DNA of 57,339 nucleotides from Pseudomonadota bacterium (GTDB lineage: Bacteria; Pseudomonadota; Gammaproteobacteria; Burkholderiales; Thiobacillaceae): assembly GCA_030690985.1 (NCBI GenBank), contig JAUYFG010000149.1:1-57339 (forward strand), in the 5' to 3' direction. Below the pieces are notes generated by a model, which was given only the letters and a program-made list of their open reading frames with translations, had not been told where the DNA came from and made no database searches. Position 1 is the first letter of the stretch, and every line of letters begins with the position of its first letter. The translations under genes and the position numbers were made by a program. Below are positions 28,669 to 35,058 of the stretch, piece after piece.

Positions 28669-28685
28669 GCCATCAACCTTGAAAT

Positions 28686-28713
28686 GCCAAAGGCCGCATC
28701 TGCGGCCCTTGGC
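28686..28713. terminator. Hairpin copy in the duplicated block
   Basis: gccaaaggccgca-tc-tgcggcccttggc, the diverged copy of the terminator-like hairpin at 31673-31700 (one mismatch in the stem). Confidence 0.6.
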
Positions 28714-28729
28714 ATGGGTAGGGACACCG

Positions 28730-29075
28730 CTATTTCTTTTTCGGCGGCAGCAAATCGGTGAGGGTGCCTTCGGCCATTTCGGCGGCGAAGCCGATGGTTT
28801 CCGAGAGGGTGGGGTGGGCGTGGATGGTGAGGCTGATGTCTTCCGCCGTGGCACCCATTTTGATGGCCAGGACCGCTTCGGCGAGGAGTTCGCCGGCGTT
28901 GATGCCGACGATGCCGGCGCCGATGACGCGGCGGGTTTCCTTGTCCAGGATCAGCTTGGTCATGCCTTCGCTGCGGCCTATCGAGAGCGCGCGGCCGCTG
29001 GCGGCCCAGGGGAAGGCGCCTTTTTCGATTGAGAGGCCCTGGGCTTTGGCTTCGGTTTCGGTTTCGGTGATGCCG
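28730..29075 (-). pseudogene. lpd 3' fragment (duplicate of dihydrolipoamide dehydrogenase C-terminus)
   Basis: About 115 codons in frame end in LLPPKKK and contain EKGAFPWAASGRALSIGRSE, GAGIVGINAGELLAEAVLAI and HAHPTLSETIGF. They match the C-terminal dimerisation domain of Lpd at 31717 with scattered substitutions and a 6-base expansion (ETETEAKA against ESEAKV). The FAD and NAD domains are absent. Beyond 29075 the sequence switches abruptly to a TumE-like gene, marking the recombination point. It could still be read as the tail of a 164-residue frame, but that frame has no known fold at its start. Confidence 0.85.
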
Positions 29076-29077
29076 GT

Positions 29078-29218
29078 GCTTGCCGGGTGCGTTACGACAA
29101 CGAGCGTGGCAAGGGTGATCACAGGCATATCGGGGCGCACGAGGAGGAATACCTCTTCACCGTCGAAGCCCTGCTGGCCGATTTCGAGCGGGATGTCACG
29201 AGCTGGAGAAGCACATGA
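29078..29218 (+). pseudogene. TumE/DUF6516-type toxin, C-terminal fragment
   Basis: In-frame codons read RVRYDNERGKGDHRHIGAHE then EYLFTVEALLADFERDV and stop at TGA 29216. The YDNERGKGDHRH block is the hallmark of DUF6516 (TumE-like) toxins. The N-terminal half is missing at the junction with the duplicated lpd fragment. The stop overlaps the downstream ATG in ATGA, the normal TumE-TumA arrangement. Confidence 0.75.
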
Positions 29219-29525
29219 AGGCAATCATCGAACTGGGCAAAAAAGGCGGCATATTCGCGGTGGCGCGCGATCAGATCGCATCCGCGCAAGCACCCTGTTC
29301 TCCCTGCTGACCCCCGCGCGCATCGACCTCCTCGACACCCTGCGCCGGGCCGGACCATGCAGCGTATACGCCCTGGCCAAGACGGCCGGGCGCAACTACT
29401 CCAACGTGCATGCCGACGTGGTGCGATTGATCGATCTCGGCCTGGTCGAGCGCCTGGAAGACGAAACCGTGTACGTACCGTTCAACGAGATCGACATCCG
29501 CCTGCCCCTGGCTCAGGCGGCATAG
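29215..29525 (+). pseudogene. TumA-type antitoxin, disrupted by internal deletion/frameshift
   Basis: The start ATG 29215 gives MKAIIELGKKGGIFAVARDQ and then runs into a stop at about 29310. In another frame the C-terminal half is intact: TLFSLLTPARIDLLDTLRRA, CSVYALAKTAGRNYSNVHAD, RLIDLGLVERLEDETVYV, a MarR-like winged helix. The two parts join near 29270-29285, where the family has roughly 25 more residues. The pair TumE-TumA is therefore dead as a toxin unit; a start inside the second frame could still make the DNA-binding part. Confidence 0.7.
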
Positions 29526-29838
29526 GGCAATACTCGGGGCCGTTGCCCGGAGTCAGGGGGCTGGCACATAGGCGTGGCGGCAGATTGGGGATTGCTGACT
29601 ATGCCGCTTCGTTTCAAAAATCAAAGCCTGAACGACCCGATTTTTATCCGAATGTGTGCGGAATTTGACCCCGATCTTGTCCGCCGTGTCATCGCACCCG
29701 CATGGGGAACCCAACGACACAACCTGTAGCGCCGGCTTCCAGCCGGCTGTTTCCAAAGACGCCGGCAAGAATGCCGGCGTTACAGGGATGCGTGATCCAC
29801 TCTTGAACGGCCCCGACCTCCGCCGTGCCGGTTGAAGT
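29526..29838. other. Gap with one palindromic repeat
   Basis: Contains the repeat 29726-29783 (gtagcgccggcttccagccg ... gccggcgttac) and no visible gene. The last part leads into the PrlF operator. Confidence 0.6.
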
Positions 29839-29858
29839 GGTAAGGAATACTCCTTACC
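29839..29858. promoter_or_regulatory. Perfect palindrome upstream of prlF, likely antitoxin operator
   Basis: ggtaagga-atac-tccttacc: perfect 8-bp half-sites with a 4-base spacer, 27 bases before the prlF ATG. PrlF-family AbrB-fold antitoxins autoregulate by binding such palindromes. Confidence 0.7.
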
Positions 29859-29885
29859 GTCCTGGCAAATCATCAGGAGTTCACC

Positions 29886-30206
29886 ATGCCCCACATCCAC
29901 GAAGTCGCCACCCTGACATCCAAAGGCCAGATCACCCTGCCTAAAGCCATTCGCCAGGCGCTTGGCGTCTCTCTTGGTGGCAAGCTGGCTTTCGATCTGC
30001 GCGGTACGGAGGTCGTTGTGACCCTCGCAGGCCAGGACGAGCACAACGATCCTGCAATCGGCGCCTTTCTTTCCCTGTTGGAAAGCAATATCCAGTCGGG
30101 CAAACACTTCGGCGCGCTGCCCGATGACCTGGCCCAGGCCATGCTCACCCAGCTTCGGCACGCTGTGCATCTCGATGAGGAAATCAGCGGCGACGTGGCG
30201 CTGTAA
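29886..30206 (+). CDS. prlF: PrlF-family antitoxin (AbrB fold)
   Basis: The 106-residue protein begins with a swapped-hairpin AbrB/SpoVT domain (VATLTSKGQITLPKAIRQALGVSLGGKL at 7-35) that binds DNA, followed by an acidic helical tail (about 55-106) that should wrap the toxin. It neutralises the ribosome-dependent RNase YhaV and represses the operon. ATG 29886 has AGGAG at 29875-29879. Its stop TAA overlaps the toxin ATG in TAATG, so the two are translationally coupled. The palindrome at 29839-29858 is the probable operator. Confidence 0.9.
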   Translation: MPHIHEVATLTSKGQITLPKAIRQALGVSLGGKLAFDLRGTEVVVTLAGQDEHNDPAIGAFLSLLESNIQSGKHFGALPDDLAQAMLTQLRHAVHLDEEISGDVAL

Positions 30207-30646
30207 TGCAGCGCCACGGCTGGACATTGCTGTTCCATGACTGTGTGATCGAGCAGTTGCGCAAATTGCAGGCGGCGGAACGCGCCGAAGCAAGCGATCC
30301 CGCAGGCTACGCCGGCAATGCCAACGTCAAATTGTTCCGCGCCCTGAGCCATCTGATTCTGGATGTGCTCCCTGGTGACCCGTCCCGTGAGGAATACCGC
30401 CAGGGCAACACGATGGGAACGGCTCACCGCCATTGGCGCCGCGCCAAAATAGGACGGCGATTCCGCTTGTTTTTCCGCTACGACTCCAGAGCCAAGGTCA
30501 TCGTCTATGTCTGGGTCAATGACGCGCAAACGCTACGATCCGCAGGCAGCAAGAGCGATCCATACGCGGTATTCGAGAAAATGCTGGGTCGCGGACATCC
30601 GCCCGACGACTGGGAGAAGTTGCTTGCGGCGAGCCGAGTGACGTAG
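30206..30646 (+). CDS. yhaV: YhaV-family RNase toxin
   Basis: The 146-residue protein spans the whole YhaV domain: RHGWTLLFHDCVIEQLRKL near 3-21, KLFRALSHLILDVLPGDPSREEYRQGNTMG near 42-72, HRHWRRAKIGRRFRLFFRYD near 75-93, and VIVYVWVNDAQTLRSAGSKSDPYAVFEKML near 97-128. The HRHWRRAK and RLFFRYD blocks carry the catalytic basic residues of the RelE-like fold. It cleaves mRNA on the ribosome when free of PrlF. The unit looks complete and functional. Confidence 0.9.
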   Translation: MQRHGWTLLFHDCVIEQLRKLQAAERAEASDPAGYAGNANVKLFRALSHLILDVLPGDPSREEYRQGNTMGTAHRHWRRAKIGRRFRLFFRYDSRAKVIVYVWVNDAQTLRSAGSKSDPYAVFEKMLGRGHPPDDWEKLLAASRVT

Positions 30647-30932
30647 GTTAGGCAGATTTGTAGCCCGGATGCAGCGAAGGCGGAATCCGGGAAACGCGCT
30701 ACCTGTTTGGTTTCGCATCGTTCCCGAGTGGATCGAAGAAGCGAGCAAGGTAGGGCGGAAAAGCGGCTTTATCGCGCCTTCCGCCGAATGTTCGGCATTC
30801 GGCGGATAACGCCGGCAAGAAGACGCCGGCTCATCCGCCCTACGCGTGCTGGATGCGCCTGGCGGGGCGCGGCAAGCAAGGCGTAGGTTGGGTTAGCGGC
30901 TTTATCGCGTAACCCAACGACTCACCGCTATC
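30647..30932. repeat. Repeat-filled gap: family E half, family G, family A-like element
   Basis: 30660-30691 is one arm of family E (gtagcccggatgcagcgaag). 30750-30843 is a complete family G palindrome, nearly identical to 8455-8548. 30883-30919 is a short inverted pair gtaggttgggtta / taacccaac. No gene is visible here. Confidence 0.8.
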
Positions 30933-30957
30933 AGCCGGGCCATGTGCCCGGCTTTTT
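30933..30957 (+). terminator. Intrinsic terminator
   Basis: agccgggc-catgt-gcccggct followed by five T. It would end transcription from prlF-yhaV through the repeats. Confidence 0.8.
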
Positions 30958-31043
30958 CATGCGGTAGAAATATGCCAACAGAGGGCAGTCGAGGTTAAGG
31001 CTGAATGCGTGATTGCAAGGCGCCTCGGTGCCCATATTCTGTT

Positions 31044-31095
31044 GTGTTGCATGTAACGAAATCGTGGTCTAGTCTGGTGTCGCATGTAACAAAAT
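31044..31095. promoter_or_regulatory. Direct repeats upstream of mazE, candidate operator
   Basis: GTGT(T/C)GCATGTAAC(G/A)AAAT occurs at 31044-31062 and 31077-31095 (17 of 19 bases equal, 33 bp apart, about three helical turns). The location immediately before the mazE ATG suggests cooperative binding of the antitoxin complex. Confidence 0.6.
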
Positions 31096-31110
31096 ATCGA
31101 GAGATTGGTC

Positions 31111-31332
31111 ATGAGAACAAGCGTTACTGATCGAGTGGGAAAGCACCGTGAAGGGTTGCGGGCTGCTGGGCTGCGCCCGGTGCAGATTTGGGTGCCTGAC
31201 GTTCGCCGTCCAGGGTTCGCGGAGGAATGCCGGCGGCAATCTTCACTGGCTGCTGCTGCGGATCACCGGGATGTCGAGTTGATGGCGTTCATGGATGCAG
31301 CCCTGGAAGACGTCGACGGATGGCGGGAATGA
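31111..31332 (+). CDS. MazE-type antitoxin (DUF3018)
   Basis: The 73-residue protein starts at ATG 31111 (MRTSVTDRVGKHREGLRAAG). The first half is a DNA-binding segment (GLRPVQIWVPDVRRPGFAEECRRQ is the DUF3018 signature). The second half is a short acidic tail that should bind the toxin (DVELMAFMDAALEDVDGW). It is the antitoxin of the PemK toxin whose start overlaps its stop in ATGA (31329-31332). Direct repeats just upstream probably serve as operator. Confidence 0.85.
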   Translation: MRTSVTDRVGKHREGLRAAGLRPVQIWVPDVRRPGFAEECRRQSSLAAAADHRDVELMAFMDAALEDVDGWRE

Positions 31333-31655
31333 AACGCGGCGACATTGTTACCGTTGCCATTCAGGGGGATTTCGGCAAGCCGAGACCGGCTTTGATCATT
31401 CAGTCGGATCTATTCAATGAGGCCCATGCGACAGTCACGGTACTACTGATGTCCAGCGAGATCGTCAGTGCCCCGCTGTTTCGCATTGCCGTTGCCCCCA
31501 CAGCGGAGAATGGGCTGGAGAGGCCAAGCCAGATCCAGGTTGACAAGATTGTGACCATCCGGAGGGAGCGAATCGGAGCGGTCATCGGCCAATTGAATGA
31601 AGATGCCCTTGTCAGTGTCAATCGTGCGCTGGCTGTCTGGATTGGAATTGCTTGA
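31329..31655 (+). CDS. PemK/MazF-family endoribonuclease toxin
   Basis: The 108-residue protein from ATG 31329 (MKRGDIVTVAIQGDFGKPRPALIIQSD) has the CcdB/PemK barrel: the conserved GDIV, the GKPRPALIIQ block with catalytic Arg, and PSQIQVDKIVTIRRERIG. It should be a sequence-specific mRNA interferase. An ATG three codons earlier (31320) is possible, but the ATGA overlap with the antitoxin favours 31329. Its 3' end plus the lpd tail are duplicated at 28608-29075. The gene is convergent with lpd across a shared hairpin. Confidence 0.9.
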   Translation: MKRGDIVTVAIQGDFGKPRPALIIQSDLFNEAHATVTVLLMSSEIVSAPLFRIAVAPTAENGLERPSQIQVDKIVTIRRERIGAVIGQLNEDALVSVNRALAVWIGIA

Positions 31656-31672
31656 GCCGTCAACCTTGAAAT

Positions 31673-31700
31673 GCCAAGGGCCGCATCTGCGGCCCTTGGC
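31673..31700. terminator. Bidirectional terminator-like hairpin between pemK and lpd
   Basis: A perfect 13-bp stem gccaagggccgca / tgcggcccttggc with a 2-base loop, between convergent genes. There is no long T run, so termination efficiency is uncertain. Confidence 0.65.
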
Positions 31701-31716
31701 GTTGGTAGGGACACCG

Positions 31717-33537
31717 CTATTTCTTCTTCGGCGGCAGCAAATCGGTGATGGTGCCTTCGGCCATTTCGGCGGCGAAGCCGATGGTTTCCGACAGGGTGGG
31801 GTGGGCGTGGATGGTGAGGCTGATGTCTTCCGCCGTGGCGCCCATTTCGATGGCGAGGACGGCTTCCGCCAGCAATTCGCCGGCATGGACGCCGACGATG
31901 CCGGCGCCGATGACGCGGCCGGTTTCCTTGTCCATGATGAGTTTGGTCATGCCTTCAGTGCGGCCCAGTGAGAGCGCGCGGCCGCTGGCGGCCCAGGGGA
32001 AGGCGCCTTTTTCGATCGCGAGGCCCAGCACCTTGGCTTCGCTTTCGGTGATGCCGACCCAGGCGATTTCCGGATCGGTGTAGGCGACCGACGGAATGAC
32101 CAGCGCCTGGAATTCGACCTTGTGGCCGGCGATGACTTCGGCGGCGATCTTGCCTTCGTGCACGGCTTTGTGGGCGAGCATGGGCTGGCCGACGATGTCG
32201 CCGATGGCGAAGATGTGCGGGACGTTGCTGCGCATCTGCTTGTCCACGGCGATGAAGCCTTGTTCGTTGACCTGGACGCCGGCGGCTTCGGCGCCGATCA
32301 GCTTGCCGTTGGGGCGGCGGCCGATGGCGACCAGGACGCGGTCGAACACCTGGGTTTCATTTTTGTCACCCATTTGCAGGCTGACCTGGATGCCGTCGTC
32401 GGTTGCTTTTATGTCGGTGACGCCGGTGTTGAGCAGGATTTTCTCGAAGCGCTTTTCCATGCGTTTGGCGAGCGGCCGCACCAGATCGGCGTCGCAGCCG
32501 GGGATCAGGGCGGGGCCGCGTTCGACCACGCTGACGCGGCTGCCGAGGGCGTCGTACACCGTGCCCATTTCCAGGCCGATGATGCCGCCGCCGATGACCA
32601 GCAGGCGACCGGGGACGTCTTCCAGCGCCAGGGCGCCGGTGGAGTCCATCACGCGCGGGTCGTCCGGCTGGCCGGGCAGTTTGATGGGCTGGCTGCCTGC
32701 GGCAATGATGGCGTTGTCGAAGGAGATGGTTTTCGTGCTGCCGTCGGCGGCGCTGACCTGAAGGCTGTTGGGGCCGATGAATTGCGCGTTGCCGTGTACG
32801 ACGGTGACCTTGCGCTGCTTGGCCAGGGCGCCGAGGCCGCCGGTGAGTTTGGCGACCACGTCTTTGGACTTCCACTCGCGCAGCTGGTCGAGGTCGACCT
32901 GGGGTTTGCCGAAGCTGACGCCGTGGGCGGCCATTTCTTCGGTTTCGGTAATCAGTTTGGCGGCGTGCAACAGGGCTTTCGAGGGGATGCAACCGACGTT
33001 GAGGCAGACGCCGCCGAGGTCGGGATAGCGCTCGACCAGCACCACCTGGAGGCCGAGGTCGGCGGCGCGGAAGGCGGCGGTGTAGCCGCCGGGGCCGGCG
33101 CCGAGGACGAGAACCTGGGCGTGCATGCTTGCCCCCTCTCCCATTGGGATAACCAGCGACTTGGTGGGCGTCGTTTGCCCGCCTAGTCGATTGGTTAGGG
33201 GTTCCATCAGAGGGCTGGGGTGAGGGAGCGCGGGTGGATTGGACGATGCGGCCTGAGCTAGCGTTGTTCCCTCTCCCCCGGCCCCTCCCCCGGGGGGGGA
33301 GGGGAGAAGGGCCAGGATCGGCGTCCCTTCAGATACCTTGTCGCCGACCTTCACCAGGAGCTTCTCCACCACGCCGGCTTGCGGGCAGGGGATGTCCATC
33401 GCGGCCTTGTCGGATTCGACCGTCATCAGGGAGGCATCTTGGGCGAGGCTGTCGCCGGGGTTGACCAGAATCTCGATGATCTGGACATCCTTGAAGCTGC
33501 CGATGTCCGGCACCTTGATTTCTATGGTTTGGCTCAT
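31717..33537 (-). CDS. lpdA: Dihydrolipoamide dehydrogenase with N-terminal lipoyl domain
   Basis: The 606-residue protein is the E3 subunit of the pyruvate dehydrogenase complex, oxidising dihydrolipoamide with FAD and NAD. The start is ATG 33537 (MSQTIEIKVPDIG); an in-frame start at 33672 reads a palindrome and is rejected. Residues 1-77 are a lipoyl domain with Lys in ESDKAAMD. The FAD domain begins at about 140 with VLVLGAGPGGYTAAF; redox pair in GGVCLNVGCIPSK; NAD fold in LLVIGGGIIGLEMG; C-terminal dimer domain with HAHPTLSE. The linker (about 80-135) is unusual: it is built of dispersed repeat sequence (PSPPGGGAGGEG, PHPSPLMEPL) and contains the nested 62-nt element 33149-33210 in frame. 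It is the third gene of aceE-aceF-lpdA. Confidence 0.95.
   Translation of the reverse strand: MSQTIEIKVPDIGSFKDVQIIEILVNPGDSLAQDASLMTVESDKAAMDIPCPQAGVVEKLLVKVGDKVSEGTPILALLPSPPGGGAGGEGTTLAQAASSNPPALPHPSPLMEPLTNRLGGQTTPTKSLVIPMGEGASMHAQVLVLGAGPGGYTAAFRAADLGLQVVLVERYPDLGGVCLNVGCIPSKALLHAAKLITETEEMAAHGVSFGKPQVDLDQLREWKSKDVVAKLTGGLGALAKQRKVTVVHGNAQFIGPNSLQVSAADGSTKTISFDNAIIAAGSQPIKLPGQPDDPRVMDSTGALALEDVPGRLLVIGGGIIGLEMGTVYDALGSRVSVVERGPALIPGCDADLVRPLAKRMEKRFEKILLNTGVTDIKATDDGIQVSLQMGDKNETQVFDRVLVAIGRRPNGKLIGAEAAGVQVNEQGFIAVDKQMRSNVPHIFAIGDIVGQPMLAHKAVHEGKIAAEVIAGHKVEFQALVIPSVAYTDPEIAWVGITESEAKVLGLAIEKGAFPWAASGRALSLGRTEGMTKLIMDKETGRVIGAGIVGVHAGELLAEAVLAIEMGATAEDISLTIHAHPTLSETIGFAAEMAEGTITDLLPPKKK
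33149..33210 (+). repeat. Nested small structured element, copy 2 (62 nt), inside lpdA
   Basis: ATAA head, then stems AACC/GGTT, CGACT/AGTCG and GGGC/GCCC around a GTCGTT-type loop, and tail AGGGGTTCCATCAG. It has the same length and layout as 24858-24919, but with different, still complementary stem bases. It sits in a CCCTCTCCC-type repeat and is read in frame in the lpdA linker (antisense to the element orientation). Confidence 0.7.
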
Positions 33538-33604
33538 GTTCGGTCTCGATGTTGTGTAGCGCCGGCGCCTCGCCGGCGAGTTCGCCAATGTTACGGACAA
33601 GGCT

Positions 33605-33677
33605 GTAGGTTGGGCAAAGCGAAGCGTGCCCAACGAACCGTCGCGATGTTGGGCACGCTTCGCTTTGCCCAACCTAC
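33605..33677. repeat. Palindromic repeat, family A
   Basis: Arms gtaggttgggcaaagcgaag and the reverse complement, in the gap between aceF and lpdA. It may adjust lpdA expression within the operon. Confidence 0.9.
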
Positions 33678-33730
33678 GTCACCACATCCTACGTTTCATG
33701 GACACGGGGCAGCCAATCGGCCATGACCAG

Positions 33731-35047
33731 TTACAGCAGCAGCCGCCGCACATCCGACAGCATCAGGCGCAAATGGCTGGTGAAGCGGGCGCCGTCGGCA
33801 CCGTCGATGACGCGGTGGTCGTAGGACAGCGACAGGGGCAGCATCAGGCGCGGTTCGAAGGCCTTGCTCGCCTTGTTCCACACTGGTTTCCAGTCAGCGC
33901 GGGAGAGGCCGAGGATGGCGACTTCCGGGCAGTTGATGATGGGCGTGAACGCGGTGCCGCCGATGCCGCCGAGGCTGGAGAGGGTGAAGCAGCCGCCCTG
34001 CATGGCATCGACCTTGAGCTTGCGTTCGCGCGCCAGTTCGGAGAGTTCGGCCAGTTCCCGGGCGATGTCCATGACGTCTTTTTTGTTGACGTCGCGGATC
34101 ACCGGGACGACCAGGCCGTCCGGGGTGTCGCAGGCGAAGCCGATGTGGAAGTATTTCTTCAACACCAGGTTTTCGCCGTCGGCGGCGAGCGAGGCGTTGA
34201 AACTCGGGTAATTGCGTAGCGCGTTGACCACCGCCTTCATCAGGAAGGCCAGCAGGGTGAGCTTGACCCCACGCTTGGCGGCCTCGTCGAGCATGGACTT
34301 GCGGAAGTCTTCCAGGTCGGTGATGTCAGCCTCGTCGAACTGGGTGACGTGCGGTGCGCTGACCCAGTTGCGGTGCAGGTTGGCGCCGGAGAGCTTCTTG
34401 ATGCGCGACAACGGCTGCGTGTCGATCTCGCCGAACTTGGCGAAGTCGATCACCGGGGCCGCCGGGAATCCGAGGCCGATGGCTTCGCCGGTGGGCTTGG
34501 CCAGTTCACTCTTGATCCAGTCCTGAACGTCTTCTTTCAGGATGCGGCCGCGCGGGCCACGGCCCTTGATGCGGGAAAGATCGGCACCCAACTCGCGAGC
34601 GAAACGACGCACTGAGGGGCTGGCATGGGCCGGCTTGCCGCCGGCGAATTCGGCATGGGCGGCGACCGGGTCGGGCCGATGCTTGGGCGGGATGTGCGCG
34701 GGGACTTCCGGGGCGGGGTGCGAGGGGGGCGGCACGTTGGCCACCACGGGCGTGGCGGCGGGCGTGAACGACTTGACCACCGGCGCGCCGCTGCTCGCTG
34801 CGGCTTCTCCTGAGGTATCCAGCATCAGCATCGGCGAGCCGGCCGAAACCTTGTCGCCGACCTTGATCTTGAGTTCCGTCACCTTGCCGGCGAAGGGGGC
34901 GGGGATGTCCATCGCCGCCTTGTCGGATTCCACGGTCATGATCGAGCCATCGGCGGCAAGGGTGTCGCCGATCTTGACCAGGATCTCGATGATTTCGACA
35001 TCCTTGAAGCTGCCGATATCGGGGACGAATATTTCCTTGATGGACAT
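33731..35047 (-). CDS. aceF: Pyruvate dehydrogenase E2, dihydrolipoamide acetyltransferase
   Basis: The 438-residue protein starts at ATG 35047 (MSIKEIFVPDIGSFK) with GGAG seven bases upstream. One lipoyl domain (1-75, Lys in ESDKAAMD) is followed by a Pro/Ala-rich linker (about 80-125). The E3/E1-binding domain (about 130-165, ASPSVRRFARELGADLSRIKG) and the catalytic domain follow. The latter ends with the active-site SLSYDHRVIDGADGARF near 408-424. It transfers acetyl groups from lipoyl to CoA at the core of the complex. It has a single lipoyl domain, fewer than the E. coli three. It lies 11 bases downstream of aceE. Confidence 0.95.
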   Translation of the reverse strand: MSIKEIFVPDIGSFKDVEIIEILVKIGDTLAADGSIMTVESDKAAMDIPAPFAGKVTELKIKVGDKVSAGSPMLMLDTSGEAAASSGAPVVKSFTPAATPVVANVPPPSHPAPEVPAHIPPKHRPDPVAAHAEFAGGKPAHASPSVRRFARELGADLSRIKGRGPRGRILKEDVQDWIKSELAKPTGEAIGLGFPAAPVIDFAKFGEIDTQPLSRIKKLSGANLHRNWVSAPHVTQFDEADITDLEDFRKSMLDEAAKRGVKLTLLAFLMKAVVNALRNYPSFNASLAADGENLVLKKYFHIGFACDTPDGLVVPVIRDVNKKDVMDIARELAELSELARERKLKVDAMQGGCFTLSSLGGIGGTAFTPIINCPEVAILGLSRADWKPVWNKASKAFEPRLMLPLSLSYDHRVIDGADGARFTSHLRLMLSDVRRLLL

Positions 35048-35058
35048 GCCTCGTCTCC

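Noticed and set aside
33149-33210. Integron attC site
   Set aside because: The head and tail form a stem as in attC, but the second copy has AAGC/GCTT instead of the obligatory AAC/GTT, and no integrase or cassette array is present.
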